A stretch of 28,312 nucleotides of DNA from DATBGO01 sp050011895 (GTDB lineage: Bacteria > Actinomycetota > Actinomycetes > Streptosporangiales > Streptosporangiaceae), in assembly GCA_050011895.1 (NCBI GenBank), contig JBEKIF010000192.1:1-28312 (forward strand). The letters run 5' to 3'. Of the stretch, positions 7,215 through 15,234 are shown in pieces. The notes under the pieces were generated by a model. It had not been told where the DNA came from. It did no database searches and saw nothing but the letters and a program-made list of their open reading frames with translations. The translations under genes were made by a program, and so were the position numbers. Within the stretch, counting starts at the first letter, position 1. Each line of letters opens with the position of its first letter.

Positions 7215-9518
7215 TCAGGACTTGCGGTCGACGTGCTCGCCCTGCTTTTCCTCGAGCTCGCGCAACCGTGCCTCGAGCTTGGCGACCATCAGGTCCCGGC
7301 GGTCCGGGAGCATGATGATCGGCATCTGCGACACCGGGGCGGTGACCCGCTTGGGCCCGTCGATGTCGAACACGGTCGCGCTGAGCTCGTCGGTGGCGTC
7401 GCCCCAGGAGCCGTAGTAGTGCAGTTCCTTGGGTGGCTCCGGAGTGACGAACTCCCTCACGAACTCAGCGTATGGCTTGCCGCGCTCGAGCCGGGCTTTG
7501 CGGGCCTGTGAGCGCAGCTCCTTGGTGCCCTCGACGTTCAGGACGAACGACTTGCGGTCGTAGGCGACCGCGAAGATCTCCCGGGCCACCTTGTCGCTGA
7601 TCCGGTTGAGCTCGACGTCCCTGACTACGGCGTGCGGGTCGCGTTCGAGGACGTCGCCGTAGCCGCCGCCGGCTCCTTGGCTCATCATGTACATCTCGCC
7701 GTCTTGGGCGACGTCGAACTGCAGCCCCATGTGGCCGGTCATGTACTGGCCCCCCTCGAAGGGCTGGTCGTTCATGACCTTCTCCATCGACAGGTCGAAC
7801 CGGCTGGGGTCCTTGCGGAGCACGTCGTAGATGTTGACGCCTTTTACCCTGGCCAGCGGGTAGGTGCCGCAGCCGTAGCCTCCGAACATGCCGTAGACGG
7901 AGGAGAACTTCGCGCCGGAGGTGACGGTCATGAAGCCCCACAAGGGGGTTCCCTCGCTGGCGACGATCATCTCGTAGCCCATGCCTCCGGTGTGCTTGCC
8001 GAATCCCATGTTGTCCCGGACCAGCCGCTTGGAGACCAGTTGCATGAAGGGCACCTCCTCCTCCATGACCTCCTGCTCGGCGGTGTCCGCCATGGCGCAG
8101 AACAGCGGTGAGACCGCGTCCTCGCCATCCAGGAACGCCTTTGCGCCACCCGGCATACCGTTCAGGTCCGCACACAGGTTGCCCACTTGGTCACCGTGCT
8201 GCGTGACGCCGCCCCACAGGAAGGTGTTGATCTGGTTGAACCACGGCGCGATGACGTTGGAGAACTTCTCCGGGTTGGCGAACTGCAGCTTGGCCCAGGA
8301 CGACTGCATGGCGGAGAACGCTCTGAAGGAGGCCTGCAATGACTGGCCCATCGGGGCGTCGTAACCGGCGTCGGCCCACGTGTGCTCGTCGGAGATGATC
8401 TCGATCGGGCTCATGGCCGAGGTGCACCGCGGCAGGTCCGGCCACCAGAAGGCCAAGATCGCCTGCATCATCATCGACTTGGTCGAGCACAACGGCGCGT
8501 TGATGGCGCGGTTGAGGATCTCCGGACCGGTGCCGCGCAGGTCGACGGTCATTTTGTCGCCCTTGACGGTCACCTTGCAGGCGAACTTGATCAGGATGTT
8601 CTCCTTGAGCGTTGAGTCCATGAACTGGTTGAAGCGCACGGTGCCGTCGGGGAGCTCGCTGATCCGGCGCCGGACCTCATCCTCGACATCCTCGACGGTG
8701 AGGCGCAGGCCTGCGACGAAGGCGTCCACACCGACTTCGTCGATGACCTTGTCGACGCGCGCCATGATCCGCTGGACCGCGCCGATCTTGACCTTGAGGT
8801 CGGCCAGCTGCAGCTTGGGGTCACGCACCGAGTGCTGCAGGAAGGTGACCAGGTCGCGGCGCAGCTTGCCCCTCTCCACGATCTTGAACGGGCTCATTCT
8901 CAGTCCGTCGTCGAAGGGCGTCTCGGAGCCGGAGGGCATGCCACCGGGCTCGCAGGCGCCGTTCTCCCCTTCGTGGATGGTGGCGGCGACCCAGCCGATG
9001 ACCTGACCGTCGCGGATGATGGGCGTGATCATCGACTGGTCGGTGTTGTGGATGTTGCCGAAGCGGGCATCGTTGTGGATGAAGCCGTCACCGGGGTGGA
9101 TGCCCACCGTCGGCTCGTCCTTCCAGTACTTCATGATGTACCGGATCGGGTGGTGCAGGATGGCCGAGAAGGCGATCACTCCGCGACAGGACAGGTAGGT
9201 CACGTCGCCCGATGCCGTGTAGATGGCGGTGGTCAGGTCACCCCACTTGGCACCGGGTGCAGCGCCCATCGCCTCGCACATCTCATAGCCCTCGTCGAGG
9301 GCGCCCTCCAGACGCTTGCGGATGCGGTCGACCTGCAGCGAGTCGAGGCCCATCGCGATGCATCTCTCCTCGATCTGGGTCCGGCCGGAGATGCTGTGGC
9401 TGCGCATGATCGCGGGGTCGGGTCCCAGAAAGATCGTGGTCTCGTCCATGAACTGGTCGACCCACTCTTGCTCCTGCGCCGTCAGCCCGGTGCTCGGTGG
9501 CTCGTGAATTGCGGTCAT
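7215..9518 (-). CDS. acxB: Ketone carboxylase HyuB-like subunit (acetone carboxylase alpha / ApcC type)
   Basis: This 767-residue protein (about 85 kDa) belongs to the hydantoinase B/oxoprolinase family and matches the acetone carboxylase alpha subunit in size. In that enzyme this subunit holds the metal site where the ketone enolate meets CO2 released from carboxyphosphate. The segment GDGFIHNDARFGNIHNTD lies near residues 143-160. H157, D160 and H182 have the same spacing (3 and 22) as the Mn ligands I recall for the Xanthobacter enzyme (H150, D153, H175). The glycine-rich SQGAGGGYGDVLERDPHAV near the C-terminus is also typical. Start ATG 9518 has AGAGGA about 7 bases upstream. It follows the HyuA-like gene by 25 bases. 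The frame is open throughout. Substrate could be acetone, butanone or an aryl ketone. Confidence 0.9.
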   Translation of the reverse strand: MTAIHEPPSTGLTAQEQEWVDQFMDETTIFLGPDPAIMRSHSISGRTQIEERCIAMGLDSLQVDRIRKRLEGALDEGYEMCEAMGAAPGAKWGDLTTAIYTASGDVTYLSCRGVIAFSAILHHPIRYIMKYWKDEPTVGIHPGDGFIHNDARFGNIHNTDQSMITPIIRDGQVIGWVAATIHEGENGACEPGGMPSGSETPFDDGLRMSPFKIVERGKLRRDLVTFLQHSVRDPKLQLADLKVKIGAVQRIMARVDKVIDEVGVDAFVAGLRLTVEDVEDEVRRRISELPDGTVRFNQFMDSTLKENILIKFACKVTVKGDKMTVDLRGTGPEILNRAINAPLCSTKSMMMQAILAFWWPDLPRCTSAMSPIEIISDEHTWADAGYDAPMGQSLQASFRAFSAMQSSWAKLQFANPEKFSNVIAPWFNQINTFLWGGVTQHGDQVGNLCADLNGMPGGAKAFLDGEDAVSPLFCAMADTAEQEVMEEEVPFMQLVSKRLVRDNMGFGKHTGGMGYEMIVASEGTPLWGFMTVTSGAKFSSVYGMFGGYGCGTYPLARVKGVNIYDVLRKDPSRFDLSMEKVMNDQPFEGGQYMTGHMGLQFDVAQDGEMYMMSQGAGGGYGDVLERDPHAVVRDVELNRISDKVAREIFAVAYDRKSFVLNVEGTKELRSQARKARLERGKPYAEFVREFVTPEPPKELHYYGSWGDATDELSATVFDIDGPKRVTAPVSQMPIIMLPDRRDLMVAKLEARLRELEEKQGEHVDRKS

Positions 9519-9543
9519 TTCGCTATCCTCTTGGTCGTAGGGA

Positions 9544-11670
9544 CTAGTCGCGCAGGAACCAGACGGCGCCCTGCTGCGTGGGCTCGAGGCGCCAGCCGGG
9601 CTCGACGAGGTAGGTGGTGTTCTCGGTGATGACGATTGCTGGGCCGAGGACCTTGCGCTGGTTGGTCAGCGCTGCCGCGTCGTAGATCGGCGTGTTGACC
9701 TGGGTGTCGAGCCCGACGAGGTGGATGTCCCGGTGGCCCACCGGGGTAGGCATGGTCCGCGGGCCCTCCTGGTGGAGGGACTCGAACTTGACCACTTCGC
9801 CGTCGACCGACGAGGCCACCCGGATGGTCTGGACGCGGATGCCGGCCTCGGGGGCCGCCGAGCCCTCGCCGTAGCGCTGTCCGTAGAGGCCGGAGAAGGT
9901 GCGGATCATGTGCAGGACGTCACCCACCCCATGGATCCGGTTGAGGTCGAAGGCCACGGCCGTCGTGACGAGCTGGTTTCCGTAGCGCATGTCCATCTCG
10001 AGGCGATACCGCACCCCCTCGGGGTTGAACCCCTGGCGAACCAGATCCTCCAGGCCGAGGGCCTCGAGTTCCTCCACGATGGTGTTGAACTCGTCGTAGC
10101 TGTCGTACAGCGCACGGGTGGTCGCGTTGTACATCACGACGTGCGCGCCCCGCTCGTGGAAGTGCAGCTGTTTCATGTTGCCCGCGCCCAAGGCGGAGAA
10201 CACTGATGCGAACGGCGGTGCGAGGATCCTTTTGATGCCGGTGTAGTTCGCCATGCCGCAGGCGTGCAGCGGTCCGTTGCCGCCGTAGGCGAGCATGGTG
10301 AAGTCCTCCGGGAGGTAGCCACGCACCCGCAGCTCCTTGGCCATACCGATGGCCATCTGCTCGTCGACGCCGCGCTTGATCTCCTTGGCGACCTGGATGA
10401 CGTCCATGTCCAGCTCGTCACATAGCGTCTCCTCGATCGCGAAAAAAGACCGTCTCGGGTTGAGCTTGATAACCCCATTGGCGTAGTTGTCGGGGTCGAG
10501 GTAGCCCAGCAGGAGATCGGCGTCGGTGACCGTGGCCCGCAGTCCGCCTCGGTCGTAGCACGCCGGGCCGGGATCGGAGCCTGCCGACTCCGGGCCGAGC
10601 CGGACGCCTTTGTGGATCCGGTCGTAGGACGCGATGGAGCCGCCCCCTGCGCCCAAGGTGACCAGGTGGATCATCGGCACCGACACCAGCCAGCGGCCGA
10701 TCGTTGGCTGAAAGTCGTAATGCTTGACTCCGCCCACCGGGACGAGGCCGATGTCGAAGGATGTGCCACCCATGTCCGTCGAGATGACGTGACCGATTCC
10801 GGTCTCGCTGGACAGGTGCTCTGCCGCGCCGATACCGGCGATCGGCCCGGAATGGATCGTCTGCAACGCATCCGTGGAGTTCATCCGCGCCATGCCACCG
10901 GTGTTGTGGATGACCAGCATCGGCTTGTCATAGCCGGAGTCGCGCAGGTTGTTCGCGAGCTCGCTCAGCGCGTGGAACATGGTCTCGTGCAGGAAGGCGT
11001 CCACGATGGTGGAGGTGGCCCGGACGTACTCACCCTTACGACCCGACACCTGGTGGCCGAGCAGCACGGGGATGGCGCCGAGCTCGTGCGCCGGGTACTC
11101 CTCCAGGATGATCTCCAGGATCCGCAGTTCATGCTCGGGGTTCTCGGTCGCGTTGGTAAGCGAGACGACCAGCGCCTCGGCCCCGGCGTCGACGAGCTCG
11201 CGGACCATGTTGCGCACGTCCTGATCCTGGAGCGGGACGACGACCTTGCCTGCGGAGCTGACCCGCTCCTTGACGGACCGGATGAGCTGGCGTGGGACCA
11301 GCGGCTCCGGTCGCTCGGCCGCTGCCAGGTTCTGCTGCATCGAGGTGTCCAGACCTTCGCCGTAACCCCGGCCGCGCGACAGCGGGATGGTGTCCTCGAA
11401 GCCGTGGGTCACGATGGCAGCGACCTTGGGGCCCTTCAGCTCGATGAGGGCATTGGTGCCTAACGTGGTCGCGTACCGGACGGAGTCGACCTGGGAGAGG
11501 ACTTGGCCGCGGTCGAGTCCGGCGCGGCTGCAGGCCAGGTCGAGGGCCTCGTTGAAGCCGAGCGCCAGGTTATGGTGGGTGGTCAGGGCCTTGGCCTCGA
11601 TGCACTGCCCGTCCCAGACGAAGAAGCAGTCGGTGAAGGTGCCGCCGATGTCGACGGAGATGCGCTTCAT
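9544..11670 (-). CDS. acxA: Ketone carboxylase HyuA-like ATP-binding subunit (acetone carboxylase beta / ApcD type)
   Basis: This 708-residue (about 77 kDa) hydantoinase A/oxoprolinase family subunit belongs to the ASKHA fold. The phosphate-1 motif VDIGGTFTDCF occupies residues 6-16 and the second glycine motif TDMGGTSFDIGLV lies mid-protein, with PGPACYDRGG and AYGGNGPLHACGMA further on. In acetone carboxylase this subunit hydrolyses ATP to phosphorylate bicarbonate and the ketone enolate. It matches the acetone carboxylase beta subunit in length. It sits 28 bases after the gamma subunit gene and 25 bases before the HyuB-like gene, consistent with one mRNA and equal stoichiometry. The start is ATG 11670 (MKRISVDIGG), with GAAGGAG about 7 bases upstream. 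No damage is visible. Confidence 0.9.
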   Translation of the reverse strand: MKRISVDIGGTFTDCFFVWDGQCIEAKALTTHHNLALGFNEALDLACSRAGLDRGQVLSQVDSVRYATTLGTNALIELKGPKVAAIVTHGFEDTIPLSRGRGYGEGLDTSMQQNLAAAERPEPLVPRQLIRSVKERVSSAGKVVVPLQDQDVRNMVRELVDAGAEALVVSLTNATENPEHELRILEIILEEYPAHELGAIPVLLGHQVSGRKGEYVRATSTIVDAFLHETMFHALSELANNLRDSGYDKPMLVIHNTGGMARMNSTDALQTIHSGPIAGIGAAEHLSSETGIGHVISTDMGGTSFDIGLVPVGGVKHYDFQPTIGRWLVSVPMIHLVTLGAGGGSIASYDRIHKGVRLGPESAGSDPGPACYDRGGLRATVTDADLLLGYLDPDNYANGVIKLNPRRSFFAIEETLCDELDMDVIQVAKEIKRGVDEQMAIGMAKELRVRGYLPEDFTMLAYGGNGPLHACGMANYTGIKRILAPPFASVFSALGAGNMKQLHFHERGAHVVMYNATTRALYDSYDEFNTIVEELEALGLEDLVRQGFNPEGVRYRLEMDMRYGNQLVTTAVAFDLNRIHGVGDVLHMIRTFSGLYGQRYGEGSAAPEAGIRVQTIRVASSVDGEVVKFESLHQEGPRTMPTPVGHRDIHLVGLDTQVNTPIYDAAALTNQRKVLGPAIVITENTTYLVEPGWRLEPTQQGAVWFLRD

Positions 11671-11698
11671 GGTGGTGGTCTCCTTCCTCGCTCAGCGG

Positions 11699-12118
11699 TT
11701 AGCGGGCATCGGCGTCGGAGTGCGCGTGCCGCTGGACGTCGGCGCCGGGGCCGTAGGTGATGGAGGCAATCTTGTCGGTGCCGCGCTCCTGCCACTGGGC
11801 GCGCAGGGCGTCGACGTCCCAGAGCATGTCGACGGTGGGCGGGTGGCCCGGCGGGACGTACTCGGTCTCGATCTGGGTGGCGCAGCTCGGGCAGTAGAAC
11901 TCGAGGATGCGGCAGTAGCCGGGGTCCGGGGAAAAGGTGAATTCGTATTTGTCCGGGTCGATGATCGGTTGGTGGATCTCCCGAGGGTCACGGTCGTAGA
12001 CCAGCGTGCCCTCTTTGTAGTTGCCGCGGGCGTCGCCGAGGTCGTGGTCACACACCCGGCACACCCACCGTTCGGTATCCAGGTCGATGAACAGGTACTC
12101 GGTCATCGGAACTCGCAT
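11699..12118 (-). CDS. acxC: Ketone carboxylase small zinc-ribbon subunit (gamma / ApcB type)
   Basis: This 139-residue (about 15.6 kDa) protein has two CxxC knuckles, C20/C23 (WVCRVCDHD) and C76/C79 (FYCPSCATQ), the arrangement of the zinc-binding gamma subunit of acetone carboxylase. In the known complexes this subunit bridges the catalytic and ATP-hydrolysing subunits. The conserved core DRDPREIHQPIIDPD precedes the second knuckle. It is shorter than the acetone carboxylase gamma subunit (about 168 residues) and closer to the 15 kDa ApcB of acetophenone carboxylase. I chose ATG 12118 because GAAAGGCGA lies about 8 bases upstream. A second ATG at 12106 (MTEYLFIDLD) lacks one. The HisAsp-rich tail HAHSDADAR is probably flexible. 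It lies between the two HyuA-like genes. Confidence 0.88.
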   Translation of the reverse strand: MRVPMTEYLFIDLDTERWVCRVCDHDLGDARGNYKEGTLVYDRDPREIHQPIIDPDKYEFTFSPDPGYCRILEFYCPSCATQIETEYVPPGHPPTVDMLWDVDALRAQWQERGTDKIASITYGPGADVQRHAHSDADAR

Positions 12119-12156
12119 GATCGTTTTCGCCTTTCGTGAGCTGAGGGGGTCGGTGG

Positions 12157-14085
12157 TCAGCGGGTGTCGGTGAGCATGAGGTCGCTGGCCGCGGTGACCT
12201 CGAGCTTCCAGCCGTCGAGCACGCGGGCGGTGAAGAAGGGCCCCTCGACGATCGCCGGACCCAGAGCGGTCGCGCCCGCCTGCTGGTCCAGGAGTGAGTA
12301 GACTGGAACCTCATCGACCTGGGCGGCACTCGAACGCACCTGACGGGTACCCCGGGCCCTTGCCGCATGCGAGGTAAGCGGGGCGTTACCGGGCAGGCTG
12401 GCGTGCGGTAGCTCGAAGGTCACGTCGAGCTTCATCGAGGCCGACTGGCCGGCGCCCACGGCGGGAGCGTCGCCGTACGCGTACGGGGTCTCGGACACCA
12501 GCGTGCCGTCCGCCTCCTCCACGGCCAGGCTCCATTGCATCGCGCACGCTGCGAGCTCATGGCCCTCCTGGAACATGTCGCGCTGCGCACGCCCAGCCAG
12601 CAAATCGTGCACCGACTTGGCCGCGTCGGCAGAGAGCTTGTAGAGGCCGATCTCGTAGCTTTGACCGAGGTCGGAGAAGCTGATCCCGAAGGCCGAGAAG
12701 ATGGCCGCGAGTTTCGGGACGAGCACGGCCTTGACGTTGTTCAGACGCGCAGCACCACAGGCGCTCATGGGCCCGGCGCCGCCGAAGGCTGCGATCGTCG
12801 TGTCGGCAGGGTCGGAGATGACGTCGGCGAACGACTTAGCCAGGATGGCGAAGTAGGCCGCCTCCATTTGGACGAGGGCCTCCTCGAGGCTGACGCCCAG
12901 CGGTTGGGCCACCGTCGCGAGGATCGCGGCCTTCGAGCGCTCTGCGTCGAGGCTGAAGCCGCCGTCGAGGTAGGTCGCCGGGTCCAGGACGCCCAGCAGG
13001 AGGTTGACGTCCGTGATCGTGGCGTTCGTGCCACCGAAGCCGAAGCAGGCCGGCCCGGGTGCGGCGCCGACGCTTTCGGGACCGACGGTGATCGCGCCTT
13101 CATTGACCGTGATGATCGAGCTGCCGGCGACACCGACGGAGTACACGTTACTCATGGGAAACGAGATCGGAACGCCCATGATCGACCCGCGGCGGTCATG
13201 CACGATCTGAGCGTCCTTGACCAAACCGACGTCGGTCGATGTGCCGCCCACGTCGATCATCAGCACGTGCTTCAGGTCGTAGGCCCTGGCCAGAGCGCGC
13301 GTGGCCTCCAACCCACCTCGCGGCCCGGAGGAGTACGTCTTGAGCGCGACCGACTTGGCGACGCGTGAGGACGCGCCGTCGTTGCGGTAGATCAGCAGCG
13401 GGTTCGTGACGCGGTGCGAGCGAAGCCGGTTCTCCGCGTTGTACAGGAAGCGTTCCATGGTCGGGTGCAGGAAGGCATTGATGATCGCCGACCAGATACG
13501 TCGGGAGCGCACTCGGTCGGCGGTGAACTCCCAGGTGTAGAGGATCGGCACCGAGCCCAGGAGGTGGCGGGGATACTTGCGCAGCAGGATGTTGCGCAGC
13601 CGCCGCTCGCCCGGAGCGTCGATATCACCGACCGCCACGACGATGCGGGCGGCGCCATCGGTCGTGAGCTTGTTGACCTGCTGCACCACGTGGAAGATGA
13701 GAGCCTCCTCGTCTGCCCGAGGGTCGATGATCGCAACGCGCGGGCCGATGAGGTCATCGAAGAGGCTGGCCTCGCTCTCGGTCGTTCGCAGCTCCTCGAC
13801 GACCGCCGCGTCGTCGGTGACGAGGCCGATGCGGGGGCCCTTGCGTTCCAGCAGGGCGTTGGTGCCCTGGGTAGTGGAGTATCGGATGTGGTTGGAGCTG
13901 TGCAGCAGAGCCTCCAGGTCCGTGGCACCGAAGACGGCCTCCGATGCTTTGGCGAGGCCATCGAAGAGACACCTGGACAGGTCGAAAGGCGTCGTCAGCG
14001 TCTTGGTGTAGTTGAAATCCCGCCCATCCCAGACACAGATGTCAGTGAGAGTTCCGCCGTTGTCGATGTTGATCATGCGTTCCAT
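12157..14085 (-). CDS. Second HyuA-like ATP-binding subunit, first gene of the carboxylase operon (ApcA type)
   Basis: This 642-residue (about 69 kDa) hydantoinase A/oxoprolinase family protein opens the operon. Its first phosphate motif is INIDNGGTLTDICVWDG (residues 5-21), where the usual DIGGTFTD has become DNGGTLTD. The second motif, MIDVGGTSTDVGLV, is intact, as are PGPACFGFGGTNATITD and AAFGGAGPMSACGAARL. Three-subunit acetone carboxylases encode only one HyuA-like subunit. Acetophenone carboxylase has two (ApcA about 70 kDa and ApcD about 75 kDa), and this protein fits ApcA in length and gene position. It is therefore the main evidence for an Apc-type complex. The start is ATG 14085 with AAGGGAA about 6 bases upstream. 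The stop is 38 bases before the gamma gene. No regulator gene adjoins the operon. Confidence 0.85.
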   Translation of the reverse strand: MERMINIDNGGTLTDICVWDGRDFNYTKTLTTPFDLSRCLFDGLAKASEAVFGATDLEALLHSSNHIRYSTTQGTNALLERKGPRIGLVTDDAAVVEELRTTESEASLFDDLIGPRVAIIDPRADEEALIFHVVQQVNKLTTDGAARIVVAVGDIDAPGERRLRNILLRKYPRHLLGSVPILYTWEFTADRVRSRRIWSAIINAFLHPTMERFLYNAENRLRSHRVTNPLLIYRNDGASSRVAKSVALKTYSSGPRGGLEATRALARAYDLKHVLMIDVGGTSTDVGLVKDAQIVHDRRGSIMGVPISFPMSNVYSVGVAGSSIITVNEGAITVGPESVGAAPGPACFGFGGTNATITDVNLLLGVLDPATYLDGGFSLDAERSKAAILATVAQPLGVSLEEALVQMEAAYFAILAKSFADVISDPADTTIAAFGGAGPMSACGAARLNNVKAVLVPKLAAIFSAFGISFSDLGQSYEIGLYKLSADAAKSVHDLLAGRAQRDMFQEGHELAACAMQWSLAVEEADGTLVSETPYAYGDAPAVGAGQSASMKLDVTFELPHASLPGNAPLTSHAARARGTRQVRSSAAQVDEVPVYSLLDQQAGATALGPAIVEGPFFTARVLDGWKLEVTAASDLMLTDTR

Positions 14086-14119
14086 GAGTATTCCCTTTGC
14101 ATCGGTTCGAGGGAGGCTG

Positions 14120-14389
14120 AGGCTTCTTCAGAACCCGCGACATCGCTGTCGCCGAGGCCGCGAAGATCGGTGCAGGCGACCCGGTAGCTCGCCGCCCGCA
14201 GGGCAGGAGCGAGGAAGCGGACCCGGCCCGCAGGTCGCCCATGCCGGGCACAAGTACAACCAGGGATCCGTCTCCCGCTACGTCGTAGCCGATCCGCCCC
14301 TCAGGGCGGCTGAGATAGCTGGTTTCCTGGACCGAAGGCACGGAGCCGGGCTGGCTGGCGCGCGTCGTACGGTCCGCCGGGGTGGTCAT
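14120..14389 (-). pseudogene. N-terminal part of an alpha/beta hydrolase, frameshifted and truncated
   Basis: From ATG 14389 the frame reads MTTPADRTTRASQPGS and on to GRIGYDVAGDGSLVVLVPGM (with GDLRAG following), the first strands and oxyanion-hole region of an alpha/beta hydrolase. After GDLRAG one base seems to be missing near 14207. The next frame continues RFLAPALRAASYRVACTDL and RGLGDSDV, which is the expected continuation. Homology stops there, before the nucleophile elbow (GxSxG), so no catalytic serine exists. It lies directly upstream of the carboxylase operon on the same strand, and its far end merges into the operon leader. Confidence 0.75.
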
Positions 14390-14631
14390 GCGTTCATCAC
14401 CTTTAGGCTTGGGTCCGGGTTCGGTACGAGGCGACGGTCGTGGCAGTAGCGGCGACTCGTGAGAATCAGGCAGCGCCCGGCTTGATACGGCTGCACGGGC
14501 ACCCTGCAAGCTCTGGTGATCTTGGTGCTGCCCGGCGCCATCGGCCTCAGGACGTCCTGCGCGTCGCTGACGAGCAGGACCTGATAGTCGCTGACTAAGA
14601 GGGTGACCCGATGAAGGGCAGCTGCTGCCAT
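14386..14631 (-). CDS. Small hypothetical protein, 81 aa
   Basis: An 81-residue frame begins MAAAALHRVTLLVSDYQVLL at ATG 14631, with GAGGTG about six bases upstream. It ends KVMNA-TGA, overlapping the start of the hydrolase relic by ATGA. A ribosome site plus translational overlap support a genuine small gene that was once co-translated with the hydrolase. I recognise no family. No transmembrane helix or metal motif is convincing. It may itself be a fragment. Confidence 0.35.
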   Translation of the reverse strand: MAAAALHRVTLLVSDYQVLLVSDAQDVLRPMAPGSTKITRACRVPVQPYQAGRCLILTSRRYCHDRRLVPNPDPSLKVMNA

Positions 14632-14639
14632 ATGGCACC

Positions 14640-15234
14640 TCGGCTTCGCTGCGCGCTAAGCGCCACCGAGGTCCAGAGCAGCCGGGAGGAATCTCAAATC
14701 TCGTCTACACGCAGATAAACGAGCACACCTTCCGAGTCGAGACGCTACGCGCCATCCGCCGGGAAGACAAGGGAGCCAGGAGACGAAGCAGCGGCGAAGC
14801 CCCTGGTCACCCTGACCGACTTAGGCGGTCGGTGTCCCGTCCGACGCGATCGCCAGCGCCGTGCGAACAGCGCGCACCCTTACAGGCGCCGGTCCCGCTG
14901 GCCGGGCGCGGCCGTGGCGACGCCCCGGCCATAGGCCGCTGGCTGCGGGAGACGGGCTGTGTCCCCGATCTCGTCCGACATGGTGCTCCACCGCTTGGTC
15001 TCCTCGGCCGGCCCGTCCTGCGATGAGGCTCGTTAGAGGCGGCAGGTGCGAATCTCCACAGCCGCTGGTAGGCGACGAGCCCCAGTTTCGGCAGCTGCGC
15101 GCTTACCGCGGCGACGAAGGAATCATTAGAGCAGCCAGAGCGGCCGGGATGCGGTCTTGGCGGCAGTCGACTACGCGAAGACTCGCCGGGCCATAAACAA
15201 TAACGTGCAGCGTAGAGGAAAGAACAAGGCAGCG
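14640..15234. other. Decayed intergenic region
   Basis: No intact gene is visible in these roughly 600 bases. One short stretch (14697-14790) reads NLVYTQINEHTFRVETLRAI with coding-like codon use but has no start codon and no family I know. A SixA-like relic lies within (listed separately). The last 80 bases are less GC-rich and hold no obvious hairpin or RNA. Confidence 0.4.
14857..15010 (+). pseudogene. SixA-type histidine phosphatase relic
   Basis: One frame gives RRANSAHP (from 14857), comparable to the RHAKSAWP motif of SixA phosphohistidine phosphatases with the catalytic histidine lost. The next frame gives PLAGRGRGDAPAIGRWLRET and then GCVPDLV (14895-14975), a strong match to the following conserved segment. 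A third frame gives CSTAW (about 14987), comparable to the LCSTARRT motif. Order and spacing agree with SixA, but at least two frameshifts and the lost histidine make it non-functional. Confidence 0.45.

Noticed and set aside
10612..11463. 283-residue plus-strand frame opposite the HyuA-like subunit
   Set aside because: Antisense shadow without ribosome site or domain signal.
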